Origin: Actinoallomurus soli | Lineage (GTDB): Bacteria > Actinomycetota > Actinomycetes > Streptosporangiales > Streptosporangiaceae | Direction of reading: 5' to 3' | DNA length: 64,000 nt | NCBI RefSeq assembly: GCF_024055715.1 | Contig: NZ_JAMXMV010000016.1 | Coordinates: 1-64,000 of the forward strand | In this document: positions 14,889-23,841 of the stretch, one piece after another | How the letters are laid out: the number at the start of each line of letters is the position of its first letter | How positions within the stretch are numbered: the stretch's first letter is position 1 | Translations under genes and position numbers: made by a program | Notes under the pieces: model-generated | The model's database searches: none | Told to the model about the DNA's origin: nothing | Seen by the model: the letters and a program-made list of their open reading frames with translations, nothing else

Positions 14889-16859
14889 ATGGACGCCACG
14901 GCCACGGGGGGCTCGCGCGAGCTCGCGGACTACCTCGCAATGCTCAAACGCCGCTGGTGGGTGGTTGTCGCCGCGGCCGCGCTCGGGATCGCGGTGGCGG
15001 CGATGCTCGTCGTGGTGATGCCCAAGACCTACTCCGCCTTCACGGTCGTGAACGTCACGCCGACGACCCTGGACAGCGGCAGCCAGTCCGGCAAGCAGCA
15101 GGACATCAACCTGCAGACCGAGGCGCAGCGCGTCCGCTCGTACGACGTGGCCGAGCGGGTCGCCCGGAACCTGCACTCGAATCAGACGCCCACCATGCTG
15201 AGCTCGTCCGTGTCGGTGAACGTCCCTAACAACTCGACGGTCCTCTACATCACCGTCAACGCCGCGACCGCCCAGGGCGCGCGGGACCGTGCGCACGCCT
15301 TCGCCCAGGCCTACCTCGACGACCGCCGCGACAGCGCCACCGGGGTCCTGATGACCCAGCTGGGGGCCCTCCAGCGGCAGATCAACTCGCTGTCGAAGCA
15401 GCTGCGGACGATGACCGACAAGGTGCAGAAGAACCTGGTCGTCGCCCAGATGCAGGCCCTCAACAACAAGTCGTCCGACCTGCGCGTGTCGGCGGCCAAC
15501 GTCAACCCCGGCCAGATCATCACGGACGCGCGGCTGCCCGGCTCGCCGTCCGACCCGAGCCTGATGAGGTACCTGCCGAGTGGGTTCGTCGGCGGCCTGC
15601 TGCTCGGCGTGGTCCTGGCGATCCTCCTGGACCGTACGGACAAGCGGGTGCGCACCGCGCAGGACATCGAGCGGGTCCTCGACCTGCCGGTCCTGGTGGA
15701 CATCCCGGCCAAGCGCGGCCGGGAGGGCCTGGGCCTGCTGCCCGCGCGCAGCCGTACCGGGCAGAGCTTCCACGAGCTCTCCCACGTGCTCACGGCCACG
15801 CTGGGGCACGGCAACCACGTCCTCCTGGTCACCGGCGCGGCGCCGGGCCGCGGCGGCAGCCTCGTCGCCGCCAACCTCGCCGCGGCGCTGGCCCGTACGG
15901 GCTCGGACGTCCTGCTGGTCTGCGCGGACCTGGGCTCCTCGCTGGCCGGTGAGATCCTCGGTCTTCCGGAGGGGCCGGGCCTGTCGGAGGTGCTGCTCGG
16001 CTGGGCCGAGCCGCAGGAGGTGGTCCGCAAGAACCACGGCGCGCCGACGCTGAGCGCCATCACGGACGGCGCGAACAGCGAACTGGCCGCCGAACTGCTG
16101 CAGCGCGAGCAGATGACCCGCCTGATCGGCTCCTTGCGGGAGAACTACCGCTTCACGATCATCGAGGCCCCGTCCACGGAGCTGGGCGCGGACGCCCAGG
16201 CGCTGGCGGACCTGGCCGACGCCGCGATCATGGTGGTCGAGGTCCCGCTCGCGCGCTACGCCCAGGTACGGGACGGCGTCCGGCGCATCGACCGGATGGG
16301 CGCCGCGGTGATGGGCGCGGTCGTGCTGCCCGTACAGGACGACAAGGTGTCCGCGCCGCCGCCCCGGCCGCTGCCGGCCCGGACCCCGCCTCCGCTGCGC
16401 GAGCGGCCGGTTCATCCCCCGACGATGACGGCGGGCACGGCGACGCCGCAGGGCAAGTACCAGGCCATCGAGGACGCGCCGACGGTGCTCGACATGGTGG
16501 CCGTGTCCGACGAGGGCGCCCCTCCCCCGAAGGGCCGCCGGCACCGGCCCGAGCCGCTCCCGCCCGCGTCCGGTGAGCAGCCCGCCCGGCCTTCGGCGTC
16601 GGCGCGCTCCACGGCTCAGGCGAGGTCCGAGCTGGCCCGGTCCGTCGAGCCTTCGCGCCACGCCGACCCGGCCCGCCCTGCGGACGCGGCGCGCCCGGCT
16701 GAATCGGCACGTCCCGCGGAGCCGTCCCGCCCGGCCGCCCAGCCGCGCCCGGCCGAGGCGGCACCGCGGACCGACACCGCCGAGTCGGCACGGCCGGCGC
16801 CGGCCGACAACAGTTCGGCGGAGACGGCCGCCAACCCCAAGGTCACCTGGACGACCTGA
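14889..16859 (+). CDS. Wzz/Wzc-like polysaccharide co-polymerase with degenerate BY-kinase domain
   Basis: 656 residues. Helix 1 (about 23-44, after LADYLAMLKRRWW) and helix 2 (about 232-247) enclose a periplasmic Wzz-like region with a coiled-coil part (LGALQRQINSLSKQLRTM). A cytoplasmic P-loop domain follows, as in bacterial tyrosine kinases. Its Walker A is GAAPGRGGSLVAANLA (316-331), where the family normally has G(E/D)GKS/T; the lysine is replaced by Gly. Walker A' reads VCADL instead of IDADL, and Walker B is IIEAPS rather than IIDTPP. A 200-residue Pro/Ala/Arg-rich tail replaces the Tyr cluster. It probably still sets chain length or organises the Wzy complex, but kinase activity is doubtful. 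The ATG at 14889 is the first start giving the usual N-terminus. Confidence 0.8.
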   Translation: MDATATGGSRELADYLAMLKRRWWVVVAAAALGIAVAAMLVVVMPKTYSAFTVVNVTPTTLDSGSQSGKQQDINLQTEAQRVRSYDVAERVARNLHSNQTPTMLSSSVSVNVPNNSTVLYITVNAATAQGARDRAHAFAQAYLDDRRDSATGVLMTQLGALQRQINSLSKQLRTMTDKVQKNLVVAQMQALNNKSSDLRVSAANVNPGQIITDARLPGSPSDPSLMRYLPSGFVGGLLLGVVLAILLDRTDKRVRTAQDIERVLDLPVLVDIPAKRGREGLGLLPARSRTGQSFHELSHVLTATLGHGNHVLLVTGAAPGRGGSLVAANLAAALARTGSDVLLVCADLGSSLAGEILGLPEGPGLSEVLLGWAEPQEVVRKNHGAPTLSAITDGANSELAAELLQREQMTRLIGSLRENYRFTIIEAPSTELGADAQALADLADAAIMVVEVPLARYAQVRDGVRRIDRMGAAVMGAVVLPVQDDKVSAPPPRPLPARTPPPLRERPVHPPTMTAGTATPQGKYQAIEDAPTVLDMVAVSDEGAPPPKGRRHRPEPLPPASGEQPARPSASARSTAQARSELARSVEPSRHADPARPADAARPAESARPAEPSRPAAQPRPAEAAPRTDTAESARPAPADNSSAETAANPKVTWTT

Positions 16860-16945
16860 GCGACCACCGTCCGGCGCGCGAAGGCAGACCTCCGCGCGCC
16901 GGGTGGTCACGGTTTCGCCGAGCGCCGACGGCGCAAGGCGCGCTC

Positions 16946-17010
16946 CTCTCGAAGGCCGGCCCCCTCGAAGGCCGGGCCCTCTGCAGGCCGGACTCCTCGA
17001 AGGCCGGATC
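16946..17010. repeat. Short imperfect repeats (CTCGAAGGCCGG type)
   Basis: Four imperfect copies of a 16-20-bp unit built on (C)TCGAAGGCCGG, the third with TGCAGG, lie between the Wzz-like stop and the GT2 stop. The two genes converge here, so the repeats may shape a bidirectional termination region, but no strong hairpin was found. Confidence 0.6.
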
Positions 17011-17034
17011 CCCGAGGGTGAGACTCTGCGCGGG

Positions 17035-17931
17035 TCAGATGCCCCGGCCGCGGGCGTGCAGGGTGAGCAGGACCCGCTTGCCGGAGACGGCGCCGCTGGC
17101 CACCGCGAGTGCGAACGGCACCCGCCGCTCCTTCCAGTTCGCCCGCATCGCCCGGCCCGCCCAGCGCACGGCCTCCCGGCGCCGGCCGATGGTGGCGCAG
17201 CCGAACGCGATCTGCCCGTACACGCGCGCGGCCGCCTCGGGGGACCGGCCGATCTCCGGGTAGCGGTCGAGGAACCACCGCAGGGCCTCGACCTTCGTCT
17301 CCCAGGCCTGCGCGTAATAGGACGTCTGCCCGAACAGCACGCGGACGTACGGCCGGTCGACGTTGACGATCGGATGCCGCCGGGCCGCGCGCAGCGCCAG
17401 GTCCCAGTCCTCGCCCTGGCCGCCGGGGATCGTCTCGTCGACCATGCCGATGTCGATGAGCGCCTCGCGCCGCGCGACGTACGTCGAGGAGTGCACGCTC
17501 ACCACGCGGTCGCCCACCAGGTCGTCGAAGCCGACCCGGTCGGCGCCGGCCAGTCGGGGCAGCTCCCGGCCGTCGAACGCGACGAGGATGCCGCAGCTGG
17601 CCAGGACCGCCTCGGGCTCGGTCTCCAGCGCCGCCACCTGAGCGGCCAGCTTGCCGGGCAGCCACACGTCATCGTCGTCGCAGGAGGCCACCAGATCGGT
17701 GTCGAGCGCGAGGATGCCGGTGTTGCGGCTGCCGGGGAGGCCGGGCGTACGAGTGTTGGCGATGACCTCGACCCGGTCGCCGGCCAGACTCGGGTCGGGT
17801 TCGGCCCGGTCGTACACGACGACGACGCGCACCGATCCGTCGTAGTCCTGGGCCAGCACGGACTCGATCGCCTTGCGCAGCAGCCGGGGACGGTTGTGAG
17901 TGGGGATGACCACTCCCACAGAGGGCAGCAC
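17035..17931 (-). CDS. Family 2 glycosyltransferase
   Basis: 298 residues with a GT-A fold start, VGVVIPTHNRPRLLRKAIESV, followed by TPGLPGSRNTGI and the metal-binding acidic strand ASCDDDDVWLPGKL (DXD at about residues 84-88). The acceptor side has HSSTYVARREALIDIGMVDE and QGEDWDLALR (ED.D motif). No membrane helices are seen, so it is cytoplasmic and probably extends the lipid-linked repeat unit of the local exopolysaccharide. The donor sugar cannot be predicted. Confidence 0.85.
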   Translation of the reverse strand: MLPSVGVVIPTHNRPRLLRKAIESVLAQDYDGSVRVVVVYDRAEPDPSLAGDRVEVIANTRTPGLPGSRNTGILALDTDLVASCDDDDVWLPGKLAAQVAALETEPEAVLASCGILVAFDGRELPRLAGADRVGFDDLVGDRVVSVHSSTYVARREALIDIGMVDETIPGGQGEDWDLALRAARRHPIVNVDRPYVRVLFGQTSYYAQAWETKVEALRWFLDRYPEIGRSPEAAARVYGQIAFGCATIGRRREAVRWAGRAMRANWKERRVPFALAVASGAVSGKRVLLTLHARGRGI

Positions 17932-17990
17932 CCGGGAAAGTTTAGGCTGCTGTGCGTAATCATGAGCAGCGTCCGGAAGGGTGATTTCAG

Positions 17991-18452
17991 GTGGCTCCGA
18001 GGATCGCGACCGCCGAGCGGGTCGACCGTGACCAGTTGCTGGAGTTTCTACGGCCCCGGCACCACGGGATGTTGTCCACCGTACGGGCGAGCGGCCGGCC
18101 GCAGATGTCGCCGGTGACCTGCGGCGTGGACTCCGACGGGCGGATCGTCATCTCGACCTACCCCGCGCGGGCCAAGGCGCGAAACCTGCGCCGGGACGAG
18201 CGGGTGTCGATCTGCGTGCTGTCCGACGACTGGGACGGCCCGTACGTCCAGGTCGACGGGCGCGCCGAGGTGCTGGACATGCCGGAGGCGCTGGACGGGC
18301 TGGTGGAGTACTACCGCTGCATCGCCGGCGAGCATCCCGACTGGGACGAGTACCGCGAGGCGATGCGGCGGCAGGGCAAGTCGCTGATCCGCATCCACAT
18401 CGAGGAGTGGGGGCCGATCGCGACCGGCGGCTTCCCGCCCGAGCAGTCCTGA
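17991..18452 (+). CDS. PPOX-class F420-dependent oxidoreductase (FDOR-B-like)
   Basis: 153 residues from a GTG at 17991 with GGAAGGG upstream. The split-barrel flavin/deazaflavin fold is indicated by FLRPRHHGMLSTVRASGRPQ, SPVTCGVDSDGRIVISTYPA, KARNLRRDERVSICVL and YVQVDGRAEVLD. Actinobacteria use this family for F420-linked reductions, including of biliverdin-like molecules and quinones. It is divergent from the GT2 gene and convergent with cysN. Nothing ties it to polysaccharide synthesis, so it may simply be an embedded gene. Confidence 0.85.
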   Translation: MAPRIATAERVDRDQLLEFLRPRHHGMLSTVRASGRPQMSPVTCGVDSDGRIVISTYPARAKARNLRRDERVSICVLSDDWDGPYVQVDGRAEVLDMPEALDGLVEYYRCIAGEHPDWDEYREAMRRQGKSLIRIHIEEWGPIATGGFPPEQS

Positions 18453-18465
18453 TCCGAGCGGCGTA

Positions 18466-18496
18466 CGGGCCCGGCGCCCCTGGGGAGCCGGGCCCG
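18466..18496. terminator. Bidirectional hairpin between F420 oxidoreductase and cysN
   Basis: Arms of 10 bp (CGGGCCCGGC at 18466-18475 and its exact complement at 18487-18496) flank an 11-base loop in the 56-base gap between two convergent genes. A terminator serving both strands is the simplest reading. There is no T-run. Confidence 0.65.
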
Positions 18497-18508
18497 ACCC
18501 CGTTCGAT

Positions 18509-19771
18509 CTAGCGGTTCTCCATGATCATGCCGGCGCCGACCGTGGCGTTGGTGGCCTCGTCGATGAGGATGAAGCCGCCGGTGGCGCGGTTGCGGGAGT
18601 AGTCGTCGGCGAACAGCGGCTGGGTGACGCGCAGCCGCACCCGCCCGATCTCGTTCAGATCCAGGCGCTCGGCGTCCTCGTGCCGGTGCAGCGTGTTGAC
18701 GTCGAGCCGGTACTGCAGCTCCTTGATCATCGCCCTCGCGGTGCGGGTCGTGTGCTTGATGACCAGCTTGCCGCGCGGCACGAGCGGGCGCTCGTCCGAC
18801 ATCCAGCACACCATCGCGTCGACGTCCTGGGTGACCTGGGGCCGGTTGTGCGGCCGGCAGATCATGTCGCCCCGGGAGATGTCGATGTCGTCCTCCAGCA
18901 GGAGCGTCACCGACATCGGCGGGAACGCCTCGTCCACCGGGCCGTCGGCCGTGTCGATCCGCTTGATCCGGGTGGTCAGCCCGGACGGCAGGTGCATGAC
19001 CTCGTCGCCGGGCTTGAGCACGCCGCCCGCGACCTGCCCGGCGTAGCCCCGGTAGTCGTGCAGCTCCGGGTCGGTGGACTTGTGCGGCCGGATGACGTAC
19101 TGCACCGGGAACCGCACGTCGATGAGGTTCCGGTCGGAGGCGATGTGGACGTTCTCCAGGTGGTGCAGCAGCGACGGGCCGTCGTACCACGGGGTGTTCG
19201 CCGACCGCTCGACGACGTTGTCGCCGTGCAGGGCCGAGATCGGGATGAACGTCAGGTCGCCGACCGACAGCTTCGCCGCGAAGGACGTGAACTCGTCCTT
19301 GATGCGCTCGAACGTCGCCTCGTCGTAGTCGACGAGGTCCATCTTGTTGACCGCGAGCACGAGGTGCGGCACCCGCAGCAGCGTCGCCAGGAAGGCGTGC
19401 CGGCGCGACTGCTCCAGGATGCCCTTGCGCGCGTCGATGAGGACGATCGCCAGGTCGGCGGTCGAGGCGCCGGTCACCATGTTCCGGGTGTACTGGATGT
19501 GCCCGGGAGTGTCGGCGATGATGAACTTCCGCCGGGGCGTGGCGAAGTAGCGGTAGGCCACGTCGATGGTGATGCCCTGCTCCCGCTCGGCGCGCAGGCC
19601 GTCGGTGAGCAGCGCGAGGTTGGTGTACTCCTCGCCCCGGTCGCGGCTGGTGCGCTCGACGGCCTCGAGCTGGTCCTCGAAGATCGACTTTGAGTCGTAC
19701 AGCAGGCGCCCGATGAGGGTGGACTTGCCGTCGTCGACCGAGCCCGCGGTCGCGAGCCGCAAGATGTCCAT
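18509..19771 (-). CDS. cysN: Sulfate adenylyltransferase subunit 1 (GTPase)
   Basis: 420 residues with elongation-factor-type GTPase motifs: G1 TAGSVDDGKSTLIGRLLYDS, G3 IADTPGHIQYTRNM and G4 AVNKMDL, then the beta-barrel domains of CysN. The GTPase drives APS formation by CysD. The length matches stand-alone CysN, without a C-terminal APS-kinase (CysC) domain as in NodQ/CysNC fusions. cysD ends exactly where cysN begins (TAA then ATG), so the two are translationally coupled in the operon cysQ-cysD-cysN. Placement inside a polysaccharide locus with a sulfotransferase suggests dedicated supply of activated sulfate, besides possible cysteine synthesis. Confidence 0.95.
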   Translation of the reverse strand: MDILRLATAGSVDDGKSTLIGRLLYDSKSIFEDQLEAVERTSRDRGEEYTNLALLTDGLRAEREQGITIDVAYRYFATPRRKFIIADTPGHIQYTRNMVTGASTADLAIVLIDARKGILEQSRRHAFLATLLRVPHLVLAVNKMDLVDYDEATFERIKDEFTSFAAKLSVGDLTFIPISALHGDNVVERSANTPWYDGPSLLHHLENVHIASDRNLIDVRFPVQYVIRPHKSTDPELHDYRGYAGQVAGGVLKPGDEVMHLPSGLTTRIKRIDTADGPVDEAFPPMSVTLLLEDDIDISRGDMICRPHNRPQVTQDVDAMVCWMSDERPLVPRGKLVIKHTTRTARAMIKELQYRLDVNTLHRHEDAERLDLNEIGRVRLRVTQPLFADDYSRNRATGGFILIDEATNATVGAGMIMENR

Positions 19772-20701
19772 TTAGAAGTAGCCCTCCCGCTTGCGGTCCT
19801 CCATGGCGGCCTCACTGGTGCGGTCGTCGGCGCGGGTCTGGCCGCGCTCGGTGATCCGCGTGGCGGCGATCTCGGCGATCACCTCGTCGAGGCCGGTCGC
19901 GGTCGACTCGACGGCGCCCGTGCAGCTCATGTCGCCGACCGTGCGGTACCGGACCGTCGCCTCGAAGGCCGGCTCGTCCTCACCCCGGTTGGAGTACGGG
20001 CTGTCGGCGAGCAGCATGCCGTCGCGTTCGAAGACCGTGCGGGTGTGCGCGAAGTAGATGGAGGGGATCTCCAGGCCCTCCATCCGGAGGTAGTCCCAGA
20101 TGTCGAGCTCGGTCCAGTTCGACAGCGGGAAGACCCGGACATGCTCGCCCTGGCGGATCCGGGTGTTGTAGAGGTTCCACAGCTCGGGCCGCTGGTTCTT
20201 CGGGTCCCACTGGCCGAAGTCGTCGCGGAAGGAGACGACGCGCTCCTTCGCGCGGGCCTTCTCCTCGTCCCGGCGGGCGCCACCGAACGCGGCGTCGAAC
20301 CGGTGCTCCTCGATCGCGTCGAGCAGCGTGGTGGTCTGCAGGCGGTTCCGGCTGGCCCGCCGGCCGGTCTCCTCGACCACGCGCCCCTTGTCGATGGACT
20401 CCTGGACGGACGCGACGACGAGGCGGACGCCGAGCTCGGCGACCCGGCGGTCGCGGAACTCGATGACCTCGGGGAAGTTGTGCCCCGTGTCGACGTGCAT
20501 GACGGGGAAGGGGACCGGCGCCGGCCAGAACGCCTTCTCGGCCAGGCGCAGCATGACAATGCTGTCCTTGCCACCGGAGAAGAGCAGGACGGGCCGTTCG
20601 AACTCGGCCGCGACCTCCCGGATGATGTGGATCGATTCGGATTCCAGGACGCCGAGCTGAGACGTCCGGTAGTCACGGGTGTCCGCGGTACTGCGCTGCA
20701 T
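19772..20701 (-). CDS. cysD: Sulfate adenylyltransferase subunit 2
   Basis: 309 residues from the ATG at 20701, which begins MQRSTADTRDYRTSQL; the longer upstream extension is not conserved in character. It belongs to the PP-loop ATP pyrophosphatase family with LLFSGGKDSIVMLRLA (about 39-54). It also has MHVDTGHNFPEVIEFRD, a CysD-typical AFGGARRDEEKARAKER block, and the C-terminal DRKREGYF found in CysD proteins. With CysN it converts ATP and sulfate to APS in the cytoplasm. It lies 22 bases after cysQ and abuts cysN. Confidence 0.96.
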   Translation of the reverse strand: MQRSTADTRDYRTSQLGVLESESIHIIREVAAEFERPVLLFSGGKDSIVMLRLAEKAFWPAPVPFPVMHVDTGHNFPEVIEFRDRRVAELGVRLVVASVQESIDKGRVVEETGRRASRNRLQTTTLLDAIEEHRFDAAFGGARRDEEKARAKERVVSFRDDFGQWDPKNQRPELWNLYNTRIRQGEHVRVFPLSNWTELDIWDYLRMEGLEIPSIYFAHTRTVFERDGMLLADSPYSNRGEDEPAFEATVRYRTVGDMSCTGAVESTATGLDEVIAEIAATRITERGQTRADDRTSEAAMEDRKREGYF

Positions 20702-20723
20702 GTGGAGCCGCTCCCGGGTTCGT

Positions 20724-21494
20724 TTACGAGACCGCCCGGATTCCGGCGAGCAGCGTTGGCGCCAAATCCGGGTGGCAAACCAGGATATCCGGCAGCAGGG
20801 TGTTCTCATTGTTGTAGGTCAGGGCTGACCCGTCGATGCGGGAGGCGTGGGCGCCCGCGGCGAGGGCGACCGCGACCGGCGCCGCGGAGTCCCATTCGTA
20901 CTGACCGCCCGCGTGCACGTAGGCGTCGACGTCGCCGAGGAGCACCGCGGCGACCTTCGCGCCGGCCGATCCGATCGGCATGACGCGCACGTCCGGCTCC
21001 ACCTCCTCGACCAGCCGGTCGAGGAACGCGGGCGGGCGGGTGCGGCTGACCGTCATCCGGATCTGCGACGGGTCGGGCAGCGGAGGCGGCGTCAGGGGCT
21101 CGGCCGTGGAGAGGGTGCGGCCCTGGGCGGGCAGTGCGACGGCCCCGGCGGTGAGCCGCCCGGTGCCGTCGGCGTCCCGCTCCCAGAGCGCGACGTGAAC
21201 GGCCCAGTCGGACCGCCCCTCCTCGCCGTACTCGTACGTGCCGTCGAGCGGGTCGATGATCCACACGCGGTCGGCGTCGAGGCGGCCGAGGTCGTCCTTG
21301 CCCTCCTCGCTGAGGACCGCGTCGCCGGGGCGCTGCCGGGCGAGCGCCTCGGTGATGCACACGTGCGACTCTCGATCGCCGGTGTCCCGCAGTGTTCGTA
21401 CGTCGGCGAAGCCGGACTCTGCGCGCAGGCGGAGCAGGAGCGCTCCCGCCTCGGTGGCCAGGTCCCTGGCGAGGGCGTGGTCGTCGTGGATCAC
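20724..21494 (-). CDS. cysQ: 3'(2'),5'-bisphosphate nucleotidase CysQ
   Basis: 256 residues from the GTG at 21494 (VIHDDHALARDLATEAG); longer frames upstream lack protein-like composition. Inositol-monophosphatase superfamily motifs are visible: LSEEGKDD (metal ligand Glu), WIIDPLDGTYEYG (DPLDGT) and the C-terminal YEWDSAAPVAVALAAG. CysQ hydrolyses PAP, the product left after sulfotransferase or PAPS reductase turnover, preventing product inhibition. It heads the cysQDN operon, which matches a need to clear PAP made by the nearby sulfotransferase. Confidence 0.9.
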   Translation of the reverse strand: MIHDDHALARDLATEAGALLLRLRAESGFADVRTLRDTGDRESHVCITEALARQRPGDAVLSEEGKDDLGRLDADRVWIIDPLDGTYEYGEEGRSDWAVHVALWERDADGTGRLTAGAVALPAQGRTLSTAEPLTPPPLPDPSQIRMTVSRTRPPAFLDRLVEEVEPDVRVMPIGSAGAKVAAVLLGDVDAYVHAGGQYEWDSAAPVAVALAAGAHASRIDGSALTYNNENTLLPDILVCHPDLAPTLLAGIRAVS

Positions 21495-21511
21495 GTACTT
21501 CTCTCTACACG

Positions 21512-22990
21512 TCAGTAGGCACCGGAACCGTGCAGGACGGCCGCCCAGGTCTTCCACAGGATCTGCAGGTCGAGGGTCAAGGACCAGTTCTCGACGTAAC
21601 GCAGATCCAGGCGCACGGATTCCTCCCAGGTCAGGTCCGCCCGTCCGCTCACCTGCCACAGACCGGTCATGCCCGGTCGTACGACGAGGCGGCGGCGCAC
21701 GTCATCACCGTACTGTGCGACCTCGTCGGGCAGCGGCGGGCGGGGGCCGACCAGCGACATGTCGCCCCACAGCACGTTGAACAGCTGGGGCAGTTCGTCG
21801 AGGGAGTAGCGCCGCAGCCAGCTCCCGATCCGGGTGACCCGCGGATCGTTCTTGATCTTGAACAGGACGCCGTCGTGCTCGTTGAGCTGCAGGAGCTCGG
21901 CCTTGCGCCGCTCCGCGTCCACGACCATCGTCCGGAACTTCAGCACCGTGAACTCGCGGCCGTCCTGACCGACCCGGACCTGGCGGAACAGCGCGCGACC
22001 GGGGCTCTCCAGCCGGATGGCGATCACGATGGCGGCCAGAAGTGGCCACAGGACCATCAGCGCCGCGGTCGCGACGGTGCGGTCGAACGCGTTCTTGACG
22101 AGCCGGCGGGCGCCGCTCAGCTCGGGATGTTCGACGTGCAGGAGCGGCAGCCCGGCGACCGGGCGGATGGAGGTACGCGGACCGGCGACCTCCATGAGCG
22201 CCGGGGCGACGACGAGGTCGACGTCGTCCTTCTCCAGCTGCCATGCGAGGCGGCGCAGCGCCACGCCGTCCAGTTCGGGGCAGGCGAGCACGGCGACGGT
22301 GTCGGCGTGCACCGCCTCGACGGTTCCGGCGATCCGGGCGAAGTCCCCCGCGACCCGTACGCCCTCGATCTCACGGACCGCGTCGTCGCCCGCGGCGAGC
22401 ATCGGCGGCAGGCAGGCGGCGACGATCTCCATGCCGTGCTGGGGCTCGCGGCGCAGCTGCCGCACCAGGTCGGCCACTGCCGCGCGGTGGCCGGCGGCCA
22501 CGACCCGGCGCATGCACTCGCCGGCCTTCCGCCGCCGGTGCAGCCGCTTGCGCAGCTGGTACCGCCCGACCAGGTCGAGGCCCGTCGTGAGGGGCAGCGC
22601 CACGATGACGTAGCCGCGGGCGACGTCGATCTTGGTGGCGTACGCGAGGATCGCCACGGTCGCCGTCAGCGAGAACCCGGCCTGGATGATCCGGCGGAAC
22701 TCCTCCGAGCCGACGCCGAAGAGCCGCTGCTCGTACGCGCGGCCCATGCCGAGCACGCCGGTCCACAGGAAGGGCAGGAAGAGGCTCAGCCCGATGTACG
22801 GCGTGCTCCACGGGTCGCCGAACGTCGGATAGCGGAACCGCGCGACGAAGGCGAACAGGCCCGCGAGCAGGGCGACGAGGAAGTCGACGCACCATGCCTG
22901 CCGGGCATAACCGGAGGTCCAGGCCTCGACCTGGGAACGACTGCTGTGGGCGGCCTGGGCCTCCGGCCACGCCTTTCCGACGACCGCCAT
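21512..22990 (-). CDS. Undecaprenyl-phosphate sugar phosphotransferase (WcaJ/WbaP type)
   Basis: 492 residues from the ATG at 22990, which has GAGGGGTGAG before it and starts just ahead of the first membrane helix. Several N-terminal helices and a nucleotide-binding-like middle domain are followed by the bacterial sugar transferase domain (about 300-492). That domain has FDRTVATAALMVLWPLLA, the KFRTMVVDAE motif, KNDPRVTRIGSWLRRYSLDE and LVGPRPPLPDEV, and ends WQVSGRADLTWEE. It transfers a hexose-1-phosphate (often Glc or Gal) to undecaprenyl phosphate and so starts repeat-unit synthesis. It lies 17 bases upstream of cysQ in the same direction, suggesting one transcript covering chain initiation and sulfate activation. 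Confidence 0.9.
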   Translation of the reverse strand: MAVVGKAWPEAQAAHSSRSQVEAWTSGYARQAWCVDFLVALLAGLFAFVARFRYPTFGDPWSTPYIGLSLFLPFLWTGVLGMGRAYEQRLFGVGSEEFRRIIQAGFSLTATVAILAYATKIDVARGYVIVALPLTTGLDLVGRYQLRKRLHRRRKAGECMRRVVAAGHRAAVADLVRQLRREPQHGMEIVAACLPPMLAAGDDAVREIEGVRVAGDFARIAGTVEAVHADTVAVLACPELDGVALRRLAWQLEKDDVDLVVAPALMEVAGPRTSIRPVAGLPLLHVEHPELSGARRLVKNAFDRTVATAALMVLWPLLAAIVIAIRLESPGRALFRQVRVGQDGREFTVLKFRTMVVDAERRKAELLQLNEHDGVLFKIKNDPRVTRIGSWLRRYSLDELPQLFNVLWGDMSLVGPRPPLPDEVAQYGDDVRRRLVVRPGMTGLWQVSGRADLTWEESVRLDLRYVENWSLTLDLQILWKTWAAVLHGSGAY

Positions 22991-23253
22991 CTCACCCCTC
23001 GCCGAGCAACACGAGACCTCTGCTGAAGCAGGACGCCCAGGGGTCACCGGAGGTTCACAGGTTTCGGAAGAAATCGCCCTTCGTGTCACTCCGGGGGCGG
23101 TGAGCGCCGAAACAGTGATCTTTCCGGCGGCGACCACGGACACGGCGCCGCGCTCCTGGGGGTACACGAGGCACGATAGAGACAGAGAGCGCACAGAGGG
23201 GCGGAAACCACGTAATCGACCGCACGTGGCCTCTCCGCTGGGAGAAGGTCTTT
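22991..23253. promoter_or_regulatory. Leader region of the polysaccharide/sulfate operon
   Basis: About 260 bases between the phosphotransferase start and the pth stop, both genes on the minus strand. It should hold the promoter of the phosphotransferase-cysQDN unit. No clear -35/-10 pair, riboswitch fold or terminator of pth could be assigned by eye. Confidence 0.4.
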
Positions 23254-23841
23254 CTAAGCGGTATGAAAGACGTTCTGCGCGCGGTCCAGGCCGTCGGTGA
23301 GCAGCGCCTCCGTCGCGTCGGCGGCACGCTCGGTGTTGAGGTCGAGCTCCTTGCGCTCGGTCCCGGAGAAGTCGCGCAGCACGAACACCGCGGCGTCCAT
23401 CCGCCCGGGCGGCCGGCCGATCCCGAACCTGACCCGCAGGTAGTCGCGCCCGCCGAGCGCCTTGGTGATCGAGCGCAGGCCGTTGTGCCCGTTGTCGCCG
23501 CCGCCGCGCTTCAGGCGCAGCGTGCCGTACGGGATGTCGAGCTCGTCGTGGACGACGATGACGTGCTCGAGCGGCACCTTGTAGAAGTCGCGCAGGGCCT
23601 TGACCGGGCCGCCGGACTCGTTCATGTACGACCGGGGCTTGGCGAGCACCACGCGGAGCCCCGCGAGCCGTCCCTCGACGACCTCGGCGCGCGCCTTGTG
23701 CGCCTTGAACCGGCCGCCCATCCGCGCCGCCAGCAGGTCGAGGACCATGAAGCCGGCGTTGTGCCGGTTGCCGGCGTACTCGGGGCCCGGGTTACCGAGC
23801 CCGACGACGAGCCAGGGAGCGTCCGCGCCCGCGTCCGCCAT
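23254..23841 (-). CDS. pth: Peptidyl-tRNA hydrolase
   Basis: 195 residues from the ATG at 23841 with GGAGGG upstream (a GTG three bases earlier is possible). Family motifs: [20 protein letters not shown] with the catalytic His27, [31 protein letters not shown] and GHNGLRSI. It releases peptides from tRNA after premature drop-off, an essential cytoplasmic function. It is the last gene of the glmU-prs-rplY-pth series, the common actinobacterial order. Confidence 0.97.
   Translation of the reverse strand: MADAGADAPWLVVGLGNPGPEYAGNRHNAGFMVLDLLAARMGGRFKAHKARAEVVEGRLAGLRVVLAKPRSYMNESGGPVKALRDFYKVPLEHVIVVHDELDIPYGTLRLKRGGGDNGHNGLRSITKALGGRDYLRVRFGIGRPPGRMDAAVFVLRDFSGTERKELDLNTERAADATEALLTDGLDRAQNVFHTA

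Noticed and set aside
22991-23253. Riboswitch or attenuator ahead of the glycosylphosphotransferase operon
   Set aside because: I looked for conserved c-di-AMP-, SAM- or cobalamin-type cores and strong hairpins and found none by eye; a covariance search would be needed.
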